Source: Lampris incognitus (taxonomy: Eukaryota > Chordata > Actinopteri > Lampriformes > Lampridae). From it: a stretch of 64,000 nt of DNA. Where the stretch lies: the NCBI RefSeq assembly GCF_029633865.1, contig NC_079219.1, forward strand, positions 16,089,810-16,153,809. Direction: 5' to 3'. The translations under genes and the position numbers were made by a program. Below, piece after piece: positions 39,754 through 51,223 of this stretch (its first letter is position 1; each line of letters starts with the position of its first letter). The notes beneath the pieces are model-generated. The model was not told where the DNA came from. It was given only the letters and a program-made list of their open reading frames with translations, and searched no databases.

Positions 39754-40915
39754 TTAAAGGGTTAGTCTGTCAGGCGGTTTGTGACTATGCTGAGAGCGGC
39801 ATAGTACTATCCCCGGTGTCTCAGCAGACATTGGTGGGGTCTCTCCCACTGGGCCTGGCTTCGTCAACACAGGAGTGGGTTGCATGTGTGAGCTTTTGAG
39901 TTCATTACTCACTCCTGTAGTCACCACGGCCCCTGGATGATGCTCCTGTGCTGGGCCTTGTGCCGTCTCCCCTGTATGCCCCTCTGCTGAGGTGTCTGGA
40001 CGCAGAGGAGTGTCGTGGCGCTGACGGATGGGGTCCTGGTGCCTGCAGAACACTCTGCCATCCGTTAGTTTCACCACGAAAGAGATAGGACCACTCTGCT
40101 TTAGAATGACCCCTGGCAGCCAATGTTGACCACTGCCAAAGTTTCTCACATACACACAGTCCTTTTCCTCAAAATGTCTCTCTCTGGCACGCTCATTGTA
40201 CCTCTCCTTTTGTTCTCCTGTTTCCTCTCCACCCTTGCTTTAATATCTGGATGCATCAAGTCCAGGTGCGACTTTGGCTTCCTGCCCATCAGCATTTCCG
40301 CAGGTGTCAGCCCTGTCATTGTTTGCGGCGTTATGCGGTACTGAAACAGCCAATGTGAGAGCTTTGTTGTAATGACCTCCCTTCCTGTCATACGTTTAAG
40401 CCCTTCCTTAAATGTCTGCACAGCTTTCTCGTCCATACCATTTGAGGCAGGATGGAACGGTGCTGCACGGACATGGCAGATGCCGTTCCTTTCCATGAAC
40501 TCCCTGAACAACTCACTGGTAAATGTTGCACCATTGTCACTCATCAGCGTGTCAGGAATTCCAATTCCAAATACTTGACGCAGCTAGTCAATCGTCAGCG
40601 GGGCTGTGATGTTGCCCATCAGGTGTAACTCTAGCCACTTAGAATGTGCATCTACAATGACTAGAAACATCTGCCCCATAAAAGGCCCTGCAAAGTCCAC
40701 ATGTAGTCTGGACTATGGGTGGTCAGGCCACTGCCATGGATGGAGTGGGGTGGGCGGTGCCATTTTTTTGTTTATCTGACACTGGGAACAGGATTTCACC
40801 TTGTTTTCTAGATCCTGGTCCATGTTAGGCTACCATGCATATGCCCTGGCAAAGCTTTTCATATGGGAGGCTCCTGGGTGGGCCTCATGGATCTCCTCCA
40901 TTACTTGTAATGGCT
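39754..40915 (-). pseudogene. Gypsy integrase, broken
   Basis: Read on the - strand: a zinc-binding block EIHEAHPGASHMKSFARAYA at about 40905-40840, KSCSQCQINKKM, the core with HVDFAGPFMGQMFLVIVDAH (first Asp), MSDNGATFTSELF (second Asp, 40544) and HPASNGMDEKAVQTF (Glu), then a C-terminal segment (39754-40155) ending PPDRLTL. Stops replace Trp codons near 40835 and 40715, and a frameshift separates core and C-terminal frames. All three catalytic residues are still readable. Confidence 0.85.
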
Positions 40916-40944
40916 TGAATTAATTGTGACAAAAAACAATAAAC

Positions 40945-41990
40945 CTACAAGCCATGAGGGGGCTGAAACCGGCTAGAACTTAATAATTGACGCGTCCGTG
41001 TTGAAGTAGGCCACTTGTCATCTGTCCATCTGTCACCAGTCAGCAGTTCTTCAGCTTTCATACCCCTGGATGCGTCATCAGCGGGGTCGTCTCTGGTGTT
41101 GATGTACTTCCATTGAGACACGTCAGTTATTTCTCTAATGGTTGACACCCTGTTTGCGATGAAGGTATGAAAGCGTTTGTCCTCGTTTCTTATGTACTTG
41201 ATCACTGACATGCTGTCTGTCCAGAATGTTGATTAATCCAACGGCAGCTGAAGCTCAGTCTTCAACATCTGGTCCACTCGGACTGCCAGGACCGCAGCTG
41301 TCAGTTAAAGACGGGGAATGGTTATATGTTTCAGAGGTGTGACTCTCGCTTTCCCCAGGAGGAATGAAACATGGATACTGTTCCTGCTGTTCTGCTGCCT
41401 AAGGTAGGTAACAGTGCCAAATCCATGTTCACTACCGTCAGCAAAATTGTGTAATTCTTCACGAGTGGGGCGTCCAAAGTCTTAAGGCTTAACGCATCTG
41501 TTGACTTTGAATGACGTCATTTTTTCCAGTTCCTCCAGCCATCTTGTCCATTGGTGTGCAATATCTTTGGGAATTTCATCATCCCAGCTGAACCCTCTTC
41601 CACACAGCTCCTGCAGCATGAACTTGGCAGGCAGTGTAACTGGGCTAAGGAAGCCCAGGGGATCGTACACTGAACTCACGATGGACAGCATACCTCGCCT
41701 GGTATGCGGTTGCTCCTTCTTCACCATCTTGAATTTAAAGGAGTCTGTTTCCACACACCACAGTAGCCCTAGGGCTCGCTCCATTGGAAGCTCATCTCTG
41801 TCCAGATTCAGCTCTTTCGAGTCCCTTGCCCGGTGCTCTTCTGCAACTGACTGCAGCACTGACTGGCTGTTGCTGGTCCACTTGGTCAATGTGAAGCCGC
41901 CTCTCTGACAAATCTCTGAAAGAGCTTGGACCATGGCAACTGCTCCCTCCTCTGTGGGTAGGCTCTTCCCAGCAACCTCTGTGTGCACAG
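40945..41990 (-). pseudogene. BEL/Pao pol fragment, RT C-terminal and RNase H region
   Basis: The frame 41482-41988 reads VAMVQALSEICQRGGFTLTK, then RRGMLSIVSSVYDPLGFLSP and LPAKFMLQELCGRGFSWDDE, then WLEELEKM, diagnostic of BEL/Pao pol. The part 40945-41211 reads SVIKYIRNEDKRFHTFIANR and NTRDDPADDASRGM, the RNase H end. The orientation is opposite to the BEL gag-pol piece at 42522-46356, and its first 60 bases repeat that piece's last 60 in inverted form. No integrase follows. Confidence 0.85.
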
Positions 41991-42521
41991 TAAAAAATGA
42001 TCATATGCTGCCATTCAATTAAAGGGTGTTTTTTATTTGATTGGACCCGATATAATTGTATTTATGATATTTTGGGTCTATATATATATTAAAATCACTT
42101 TAATTCAATGGGAAAAAAAAGTCAAAAACTTTGCTCGTTGAGAATGTCGTTGAGGACATTGTTGGATGGTTTTCACATTTGATCTGCGCTTTTGATCTGA
42201 TCCATTGAGGACAGCGTGGGATTTGTTTGTGCATCATTTTCATGTGTGGATGTAAACGCGGACGCACGGAGAATGCCGACCGTCAGATCAGCGCACCGGA
42301 GCTCCAACGGTACCCAACACCAGCTGCCAACTTCTTCAGTAGGCCTTGAGCCGAGGTATGTGGTAGCTACCCATTAATGTCCATTTAATTGTGTGCACAC
42401 AACTTTGCATTTGCTAGCGTAAATTCCAAAGCATTGGTAGCTGAATGACTGGGTGTTCTAGCCTATCGTTGACTTTGGATTGAACCAACTTGCGCGCATA
42501 AAGTTATTGCGGATTGTCAAC
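41991..42521. other. BEL leader-like or unassigned segment
   Basis: AT-rich at first, then a GC-richer part (42240-42360) ending in GAGGTATGTGG. It lies between the two opposed BEL pieces and precedes the gag start. It may be the untranslated leader. No LTR ends or PBS are evident. Confidence 0.3.
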
Positions 42522-45151
42522 ATGGACGGTTCTGAGGACAGTAATGTTGACAAACCCTTGGGGGCTGAGGCGGCTGCGGACAGTGTTGTCACAATGGGAA
42601 AAAGGGAAATTAAACCGACCTATAAGGTTTTATGTGTAAGGTTGGGGAAGTTGGAAAATGAAAGATCAGAGAAACTAAACAGAGCTAAAAAGCTGAGGCA
42701 AATAATTGAGGTATTTATGCAGGCTACTGATGTGAAAGGGGTACAAGGTGTATATGTGATGAATATGGTAGGCTGTGCGAGACAGCCAAAGGTCTGCATA
42801 ATGATGTCATGTCTGTGTTACCTATGCCCCTGGATGAAATTGAAAAACAAAACGCCTGGTTTGGGTCAAGAATGGCAATTGAGGAGAGTTTCCATGTTCA
42901 AGTTGAACAATGGTTGGCGCAAAATATTGGTAATGTGAGCAATGTGGTTGACGTGCACCCAGACGATGTGCAACCAGATAATGTGCTCTCTCAAAATGTG
43001 GATGATGTGAAACCAGGTGACAGCGCATTAAATGTTGAATGTAGACACTCTCAAACCAGCAGACAGAGTGGTAACAGTACAGCCTCTGAACGTATCAAGC
43101 AGAGGCAGAGAGAGCTGCACTGCTGGTGAAAGCAGCATCTTTGAAGGAGAGACAAGCTCTGGAGGCTCAGCAGGAAGAGTTAAGGAGGAAGAAGGGAGAG
43201 AAAAGCTCTGGAGGCTCAGCAGGAAGAGTTAAGGAGGAAGAAGGAAGAGTTAAGGAGGAAAAAGCAGCAGCTGGAAATGGATGCTGAATTGGTTGCATCC
43301 GCTGCTAAACTGGCTGTTCTGGACACTGCATCAGAGAGTGGGAGACGGTTACGAACCTCTAATGGAAAGATCTCGCATGTCGAAAATCACACTGGACCTC
43401 CTCAGCCAATCTCTACTGTGCTAAATCCAGCAGCAAAGCCATTAAATCTTCCTATGCAAGAGCCCGTTGTCAAACCAAAGACAAAACCAACTGTTTCAAT
43501 CCAACAGCCCAGTGGCAAACCAAAGTCAGTCACTGTTTCACTGCAACAGCCACAACAGCCTGACTCCAGTGTCAAACTAAAGGCTAAAATGTATGGAGCT
43601 GCTGCACAACCGCAGCCCTCCCAAATGCCACCACAAGGTGGAGCTGCTGCACAACCACAACTTCATGTTATGCCTGCTCGTACTGGGCCACATGCACCAT
43701 TGTATCAAACCTCCCCAATGCCACCATAATGTGGAGCTGTTGCACAACCACAATTTCATTCTATGCCAGCTCATACTGGGTCACCTGCACCATTGTATCA
43801 ACCTTCTCAAATGCCACCACAAGGAGACTTGAGCACCATCATGCAACGGCAGAACGAAATCACAGACGCCCTTGTGCAACAACAGCTCTCAATGTCTCTA
43901 CCATCCAGAGATATCCCTGCATTTAATGGCGATCCGCTTCAATATAGGAGCTTTATAAGAGCATTTGAGCATAATATTGAATCAAAGGCTAACAAAGCAG
44001 ATTGCTTATATTTTTTGGAACAATTCACAAAAGGACAACCACGAGAGCTGGTAAGGAGTTGTCAGCACATGATGCCTGATAGTGGTTACGACATGGCAAA
44101 GAATCTCCTGCATGAACATTTCGGGAATGAGTTTAAGATTGCTACATCTTACATTGAGAAGGCTTTGGCTTGGCCCACAGTTAAGTCTGAGGATGTAAAG
44201 GCGCTACTGGCCTATTCTCTGTTCCTGCGCAACTGTTGCAATGTGATGACAGAGCTGCAACACATGCAAGAGCTCGACATGCCTACCAACATGCGCATGA
44301 TCATGACCAAGCTGCCCTACAGATTTAGGGAAAGATGGAGGACAACAGCTCATGAGCTACTGGAGCGACGACATAGCAGAGCTGTTTTCAACGATCTCGT
44401 CACATTCATGGAACGCCAAGTTAGGATCTTTTCTGACCCACTTTTTGGCGACATCCAGAACCGACCAATTGGCAAAGAAGTATTGAGCAACAGAAGCAAG
44501 TCCCAGCCTCAGTCCAAGTACAGCAGAGCTAAAGGCAACAGCTTTACTACAACTGTGACCCGTCTGGACTCCAAAGAACCAGACTCAGGCTCTGTCCAGA
44601 AGGGGCATGATGCCAAAGTGGAGAAATCTGGATCGTGTGTGTGCTGCTTTCAGAGTCACTCTCTGGCGGAGTGCCCGCAGCTGAAAAGTAAGAAACACAA
44701 GGATAAAATTATCTTTCTGAAGCAAAAGGGGATTTGTTTTGGCTGTTTGTGTTCCAGTCACATGAGTGGTGATTGCGACAAGCGCCTAACCTGCAAGGTT
44801 TGCAGAAAAAATCATCCAACCATGCTTCATATTGACAGGCCTTATCTCAGCACAGACCAGCAGCCTAAGGAATCTGCAAGTGTCACTTCAGCTGTCAATC
44901 CAGTTGTCACTACAGCTATCACTACAGCTTCAGCGCAAACTTGTGATCTTACTGGGGCCGGTGGAGGTGATTGTAAGCTGTCCATTTTGCCAGTCCAAGT
45001 CAAGTCCACAAAGGGAGACAAGAGACTGCAAATGTATGCTTTTCTCGACCCTGGTAGTTCTGCAACATTTTGTTCTGACCACCTAATGCATGCATTGAAT
45101 GATTTCTGCGCACTTTGGGACAGGAGAAGGTGGTCCCAAGTACCTCACTGA
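42522..45151 (+). pseudogene. BEL/Pao gag and protease start, broken
   Basis: ATG at 42522. The N-terminal coiled region continues in shifted frames (IEKQNAWFGSRMAIEESFHV at about 42850). A 51-bp-type tandem repeat (GGAGGCTCAGCAGGAAGAG) lies at 43150-43260. A Pro/Gln-rich region contains a 117-nt tandem repeat and a stop TAA at 43727-43729. The frame 43763-45151 carries the DUF1759-like capsid (DIPAFNGDPLQYRSF), zinc fingers (CVCCFQSHSLAECP, CFGCLCSSHMSGDC, CKVCRKNHPTMLH) and a protease motif FLDPGSSATF. A frameshift at about 45090-45115 separates it from pol. Confidence 0.88.
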
Positions 45152-46350
45152 AAGGTTTGGAGGCGTCTGGTCTCAGTGGTGACACCTTCTATAGCCTCCC
45201 AGAAGTCCTTTCGCAAAGGAAAATGCCTGTGACCAGTGACAATATTGCCACCCAGGAAGATTTGGTGAAGTGGCCTTACCTGTCTGATGTCCAAATCCCC
45301 AGCATTAAGGCAAATGTTGACTTATTGATTGGTACCAATGCACCCAGGTTATTGGAACCTTGGGAGGTGGTCAACAGCCATGGAAATGGTCCGTATGCTG
45401 TGAGAACTGTTCTGAGCTGGGTGGTCAACGGGCCCCTTCAAGCAGATAATGGTTCTGAAAATGGGCTTCCCGTGGCCAATGTCAATAGGATTTCCATGAG
45501 CAGTTTGGAAGAGATGCTGAGCAACCAATATAACCATGATTTCAACGAAAGGAATTCAGAAGAAAAGGGAATGTCAAGTGAAGATGTTCGATTTCTGAAG
45601 ATCATGGATGAATCAGCACAGCTAATGGATGGACACTACAGGGTGAACATGCCCTTCAGAAGGGACCAGCTTGCTCTTCCCAACAACCTCTGTGTGGTCA
45701 AGCAATGACTACTTGGATTACATAGGAGGTTCAAGAAAGATGAAGCGTTTCACAAGGAATACACCAGCTTTTTCACTGACGTTATCAAGAATGGATATGC
45801 TGCGGAAGTGCCTCGGCATCAGCTGGATCATGGAGTTGGGCAAGTCTGGTATGTTCCCCACCATGGTGTGCATCATCCAAGAAAAGGCAACTTATGGGTG
45901 GTGTTTGACTGCGGTGCTGAATACCAGGGAACTTCACTGAACAGTGAACTGTTACAAGGCCCTAATCTCACCAGTTCGCTGCTTGGTGTTCTTGTAAGAT
46001 TCAGACAGGAGCCAGTAGCGTTCATGGGAGACATAAAGTCAATGTTTTACCAGGACAAAGTTCCTGAAGAACACCGAGATTTTCTCCGCTTTCTCTGGTG
46101 GCCTGAGGGCAATACAAGTCTGGAAGTTGTGGAACACCGAATGATGGTGCACCTGTTCGGGGCAGTTTCCTCCCCAAGTTGTGCGAGCTACGCACTAAAG
46201 AAGACGGCTGAAGACAATCACAATCACTTTGCTGCTGATGTTGTTGACACGGTCAAGCGAAACTTTTATGTTGACGATTGTTTAAAGAACCTACCCACAG
46301 AGGAGGAAGCAGTGGCAATGGTCCAAGCTCTTTCAGAGATTTGTCAGATC
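45115..46350 (+). pseudogene. BEL/Pao pol, protease end and reverse transcriptase
   Basis: One frame with a single stop TGA at 45706-45708 (an Arg CGA would restore sense by one transition; described, not rebuilt). Text includes GQEKVVPSTSLKGLEASGL, VDLLIGTNAPRLL and GPYAVRTVLSWVVNGPL (protease end), then VWYVPHHGVHHP, VVFDCGAEYQGTSLN, GDIKSMFYQDKVP (first catalytic Asp) and NFYVDDCL (the YxDD). It stops after VQALSEICQ, where the sequence passes into an LTR of opposite orientation. Confidence 0.88.
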
Positions 46351-46356
46351 AATGAC

Positions 46357-46739
46357 TGAATTTCCACAAGGTCTGTTGCAATAATACTCCACAATTATTT
46401 ATTTACACCGCAAAAATATCCGATGCACAATTGCATGAAAGATATAAAGCAAACGGCACTACCTTGACAAGTGCACAACGAACGACATGACGTGACGTTC
46501 AAAAACTTGTTTGCCCTCACCGGTAACAAACACACCTGCATGTCATCAGGACCATACACATTATATAGACAGGCAATGCATTTCCGCTCTGACAGGTAGA
46601 GCCACTTACTGGGCAATAAAGGGAACTGCCATAAAGAACTCAGTTTCATACAGAGGCATATTGCATAACAATAAATAAATGCAAGCAAAATAAATGAAAT
46701 ATGAAATATGGCACTAAACCAGCAAATTGGCTCTAACAC
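46357..46739 (-). repeat. Probable BEL/Pao LTR, 383 bp
   Basis: On the - strand it starts TGTTAGAGCC, has a TATA-like CTATATAATG (about 46562) and AATAAA near the end, and finishes GGAAATTCA, so TG...CA. Its outer edge abuts gypsy text (CGTTCACAAG) exactly where the gypsy frame breaks off, which marks it as the edge of an insertion. Assignment to BEL is by position only, and no second copy is present. Confidence 0.55.
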
Positions 46740-49600
46740 TTGTGAACGCCCCTGAGGTGGGACCACCACTCTGGAGCCCCAGAGAACACAGCCGTCTTAG
46801 ACGCTCAGTTCATCTTTTCATTTAGCATAAGGTCTCAGTCTCTCATCCTCTACCACAGGGGGCCAACCCTGCATGAGGAATCTTTTCACCTGAGACAGGA
46901 CCGGGTCCCTCCCTGTCCCCTGTTCAATTTGTTTGGCATTCACAGGAGAAGTCGACAGTCTCTCCAGCAAGAAAACTGTCTCTGGAGGCACCACGGTCTG
47001 GGTGGGTGTGTCAGGCAAAGGGTGCCGACTCAGCGCATCCACGTTCGCGTTGTCCTCCCTGCTCTGTAGACTATAGTGTACTGGTAGGCTGACAACGTGA
47101 GGGTCCAGCACTGTACTCTTGCTGATGCCATGGAAGGAATACACTTAAGCTCACTAAAAAGGCTCATCAGCGGTTTGTGGTCAGTACATATGGTAAATGC
47201 CCGACCATAGAGGTACTGGTGAAAACGTTTAACAGTGAACACAACAGCTAGACCCTCCTTGTCTAGCTGGGAGTAGCCCTTTTCAGCTCGTGTCAATGAC
47301 CGTGATGCGAATCCAATGGGTTTTTCTGACCCGTCCTTCATCACATGTGAAAGAACTGCCCCGACGCCATATGGCGAGGTGTCACAGGACAGGATGATCT
47401 CTTTGTCTGGGTCGAAATGAACCAGCAGCCTCGCTGAATGCAGCAGTGTTTTCACATTGGCGAAAGCTGTCTCCTGTGCAGGCCCCCACTCCCAACAAGA
47501 GCCCTTGCGGAGAAGTGAGTACAGGTGCACCAGCCGTGTTGAGAGGTCTGGGAGGAACTTAACATAGTAGCTCACCATGCCCAGAAATGACCTGAGCTCA
47601 GGCACGTTTTTGGGGCTTGGAGCTTCCTTGATGGCCCTGACTTTGTCCTCCACTGGACGCAAACCCTGGGCCATGATGGTGTGGCCCAGGTATGTCACTC
47701 TTGGTGCTTGGAAAATACACGTGCTATGCTTCAAGTGGAGCCCTGCCGCTGAGAGTCTCTTTAGCACCTGCTCCAGGTTGCTGAGGTGCTCCTCCTTGGT
47801 CTCTCCAGTGACCAGGATATCATCCAGATAAACTGCTACATGAGGAATACCCTGCAACAGACTGTCCATTGTCCTTTGGAAAATGGCCAGGCTGGAGGCC
47901 ACTCCAAACACACACTAGGCGGTTGTACCTAAACAACCCCTTGTGGGTGTTGATTGTGGTGAACTCTTTAGAGTCCTCATCCAACACTAACTGTTGGTAG
48001 GCATGGCTCATGTCTAGTTTTGAAAATGTCTTACCGCCAGCCAGGGTTGCAAACAGGTCCTCAACTCTCGGGAGAGGATATTCATCTAGCTGGTGTAGAT
48101 AAATGTAATGGTGTGATGTTTAATAATGATGATTACGACGTATTAATTGCAATAAGGGATATAAGGATATATTAATAATTGGGAAAACATATGCATGAGG
48201 AACAGGGCTTGTTACAAAAACATGAGGGGCTATAGTGGCAGTGGAAAAGTACTGAGTATGTTAGCAAACAGAGGAATGCAGAAGTAAATTAAAGGAAGAG
48301 AAGTGGGGGGCAATAAAAGGATAAGATGTCCCAAGAAGGAGAGTGTGTCTATTTCCATGGAAGGAGTGAGGGTCCGCTGACCTTAGATAAGGTTAGCGGC
48401 TCTGAATAGGAAAGGGAACAACAAGGGTGCTGTGGCCTTGGGGGGAGTAGATACAGGAGGTGCTGTGCTCTGTGGTTTCAGAAACAGGAACTACGACAGC
48501 AGATGTAGAAGAAGATTACCTGGAGTCCGGATATCAGTGAGGCGGAAATGGAGTCAGATGAACGGACCAATCACAAAGAAGACCACACATCCATATTGAG
48601 GCAACACTTTGTATAGTATAAAGACTGGGTCAGGGAAAGGAGAGACAGTCAGACTTCGTGAACTGACACAATCTGTTGTTTGTCAGGGATAGGAAGATCT
48701 AGACCCAGAGCTCTGTATGCTTTATCCATTTACTGCTAAATAAAACGGATGGTTTTGAGACCGAACATCTTCTCCTATTGCTTTATCAACAAACACGCAG
48801 GACTACGCTCTCACATAGATGAAGATGAGTTGGTAGAGTGAGCTGAAGTCCAACACTGGGAGGCCTGGTTGACAGTGAGTTTGTATTCTGCACAGATACG
48901 TACCATGCCGTCGCTCTTGAGAACTGGGACAATGGGGGCCGCCCAGGCTGAGAACTGGACAGGATGCATGACTCCCAGCCTCCATAGTCTGTCCAGCTCC
49001 TCCTCCACTTTGCTTTCATAGCATAGGCTATTCTTCTGGGCTTGAAAAAGCGAGGGGTAGCCTGAGGATCTACATGCGGTTTAACTGTAGTTCCCTGCAG
49101 TGCCCCCAGCTCATCTTTGAAAACCTCAGCACACTTTTGAATGACATCCTCAGTCACCCATGTGTGTTTAGTCTCACCCCAGTGCAGCTTAATTTTCTGG
49201 AGCCAGTCCCGTTCCAGTAGACTGGGCCCCCTACCTTTTACTACCAGGAGCTGTGCACTTGCTTCTTGGCTGTTACACTGAATGCCCACCTCTAGTGCAC
49301 CGACCAATGGTATGGTCTGTCCTGTGTATATCCGTAGATTAATACTCGCTGGGGTGATGGTGGGTGCCTTGGTATCGCCCCAAGTCCCTCTGTAGATCTC
49401 CTCACTGATCATAGAGGCAGAGGCCCATGTGTCAACCTCCATCCTCATCTCTTTTCCATTGACTACCACTGTGGCATACTAGATAGGCTCAGCACATGGC
49501 TCCCTCACCTTGAACATGTTGACAGAGTATTCAGCATGTGACTCCTTCCCCTTGACATGTTGACAGAGCATTCTTCCGCCTGCTCTGTATCCAGATAGTG
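46740..49600 (-). pseudogene. Gypsy protease-RT-RNase H, broken, with a solo LTR inside
   Basis: On the - strand, from 49469: a protease with VDTWAS where DTG is expected (TGG at 49427-49425), then LLERDWLQKIKL. The RT N-terminal block follows (HVDPQATPRFFKPRRI, then after a frameshift HPVQFSAWAAPIVPV), then NQASQ, a 762-bp solo LTR, and LDEYPLPRVEDLF. The palm has MSHAYQQLVLDED and VYLDDILV (catalytic YLDD intact). RNase H has CDTSPYGVGAVLSH, CTDHKPLM and, after a frameshift, NANVDALSRHPLP. The text ends VVPPQGRSQ at about 46740, where BEL is inserted; the integrase resumes at about 40915. The upstream 49480-49600 may be gag zinc-knuckle remains. Confidence 0.88.
48094..48855 (+). repeat. 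Solo LTR, 762 bp, with 4-bp duplication
   Basis: Starts TGTAGATAAATG and ends AGTCCAACA. CTGG flanks both sides (48090-48093 and 48856-48859). Removing it and one CTGG rejoins the gypsy RT frame exactly (…NQASQ | LDEYPLPR…). It has a TATA-like TTTGTATAGTATAAAG near 48610 and AATAAA near 48738, consistent with a retroviral or gypsy LTR in + orientation. No internal sequence remains. Confidence 0.88.
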
Positions 49601-49607
49601 TGTGGCA

Positions 49608-49692
49608 CACTACCTTTCTTATTCCCCCGGGACACTTTTATTTTCTTTGTTACTTCCCCTCATCCCCTGGACCTTTAACGGGGAACGTAACA
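49608..49692 (+). repeat. 5' LTR, truncated right end only
   Basis: 85 bp matching the end of the LTR at 51224-51472. Confidence 0.8.
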
Positions 49693-49694
49693 AT

Positions 49695-49712
49695 TGGGGG
49701 CTCGTCCGGGAT
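49695..49712 (+). other. Primer-binding site, proline tRNA type
   Basis: TGGGGGCTCGTCCGGGAT, two bases after the LTR end, is the exact proline-tRNA PBS word known from gammaretroviruses and many gypsy elements. Confidence 0.9.
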
Positions 49713-49862
49713 TAAAAAAAATTGGAATAAGACAGTTCAGAGGTGGATTCCTGGTGTGTTAATCATTGCTGCGTGCAGCTTGTCTCCAGTGGTGGGCGCA
49801 GTGAGTATTGTAAATTCGTTTGGTGTTTCAGACAGCTTCCCTGGTTAGAACAGGGGAGTGTC

Positions 49863-50245
49863 GGGCGGTCCGCGGTGGTGTAGCGATCTAAGCATCGGCT
49901 TTGTGTCGATGCAGTTGCCCACTGGGGACTGCGGTTCGCGCCCCGGTCTCGTCAGATCCGACTATGGCCGGACTCGATGAAGCAGCAATCATTGGCAACG
50001 CTGTCTTCGGGAGGGGGGCGGAGTCGGCTTGTGTTCGTCACGTGAATGCGTCTCTGTGTGTGTCGGAAAAAACAGTGGTTCAGCCTGGAGTCGCCTTGTC
50101 ACGGAAGTGGGGAGGCGGTCTCCTTCGAGACTGCCGGCCGGAGAGATGCAGTAGGTGAACGCATGCAGTACGAGGGTGGGTGTTTGATTGGCCACTAAAT
50201 TGGGAGAAAAAAGGGAAAAATCAGAAATAAATTTAGAAAAAAAAA
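49863..50245 (+). mobile_element. tRNA-headed SINE, copy 2 of second family
   Basis: Flanked by a perfect 16-bp duplication AGAACAGGGGAGTGTC (49847-49862 and 50246-50261). A box TGGTGTAGCGATCTAAGC and B box GGTTCGCGCCC are intact. The tail is GATTGGCCACTAAATTGGG with GAGAAAAAAGG. Better preserved than copy 1, so likely the younger insertion. Confidence 0.92.
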
Positions 50246-50589
50246 AGAACAGGGGAGTGTCCAGCTGGGCTGTGATCAGTCTTTCCATCGGACACTCTTT
50301 TGTTATTTTGCGTTTCTTGTTTTAGGAGTAATCCTGGGTGGGGACAACGTTCACTGGCGGGGGTAGGCTTTTCGGGGCTCAGGCCGCCGAAGCTCAGCCT
50401 TTAAAGCCGTCCGAGCCCGGCACGCTCCAAGAAGACAGGTGAAGTTTCAACCAGGTAGGAACAGGAGAAGTTTGTTTGTAAGGCTAACCATATGTTTAAT
50501 TTCAGCTTGCCGTGATTTGCCACCGGTGGATGTCACTTTTTGAAAGTGTGAGGTTGAGTGACTGTAGCGGAGGCTAATTAACATTCAGC

Positions 50590-51214
50590 CCGTGTGTGGT
50601 GTTTGTTGTTTTAGCTGTGGCTACTTTTGAGTCATGTGTGTCTACTCCTGGTTCTAAGCTGGCTGCGCAGTTAAAAGTCCGTCTTGCTCGCCTCCAGTTG
50701 GAAAAGGGGGAAAGGGAGAGAGAATTCCAGCTTCGCAGCGAGTTGCAATTGAAGAAATTGGGAGGCAGAGACGGCTATTAAAATGCGACAGCTAGAGGTG
50801 CAGTACGAGCATCAAGTGTCCATTCTGCATCAGGCTGCGGTGTTGGTGGACGAATTCGTGCTCCTACATAAAAACAGCTTTGTGCCGCATAAAATTTCCT
50901 TCCCCTGCAGCGACTCCTCACGAAATGCTAACCTGCAAGTTACTCAAGCTTCACGGATTGGTACTCCTCCAAAACCTAAAGTGGAGAAACTGTGTTTTTT
51001 CTGCCACAGGTCTGGACATTTGGTTGCCGATTGTGAGGCGTTAAAACGTAAGCGGAAAAACCGCAGTCGGAGGGTGGTCATGTCTCAGATAAGCGGTAAT
51101 AGGGAGGACCTAAACCAGCCCCAGAAGCAGGAGGCCAGTGCCATGCAATGCGGGTTGAGGTGGAGGAGCTTCGTTTGGAGCTGGCGAATCAAAAGAGTAC
51201 TCTATGCTCCTTAA
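50590..51214 (+). pseudogene. Gypsy gag fragments with zinc knuckle
   Basis: The first piece (50596-50781) is a basic/Glu-rich helix (LAAQLKVRLARLQLEKGERE) typical of the N-terminal gag of SCAN-type gypsy elements. The second (50783-51214) reads EVQYEHQVSILHQAAVLVDE and a CCHC knuckle CFFCHRSGHLVADC. The capsid between them is deleted and the frames do not join. Confidence 0.75.
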
Positions 51215-51223
51215 GAAGGAGAG

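Noticed and set aside
43577..43832. Overlapping frames in the BEL gag Pro/Gln region
   Set aside because: They are shadows of the same tandem repeat in other frames.
46357..46739. LTR belonging to the gypsy element
   Set aside because: Its edge abuts gypsy codons mid-gene, and its ends differ from the gypsy LTR at 39324-39564.
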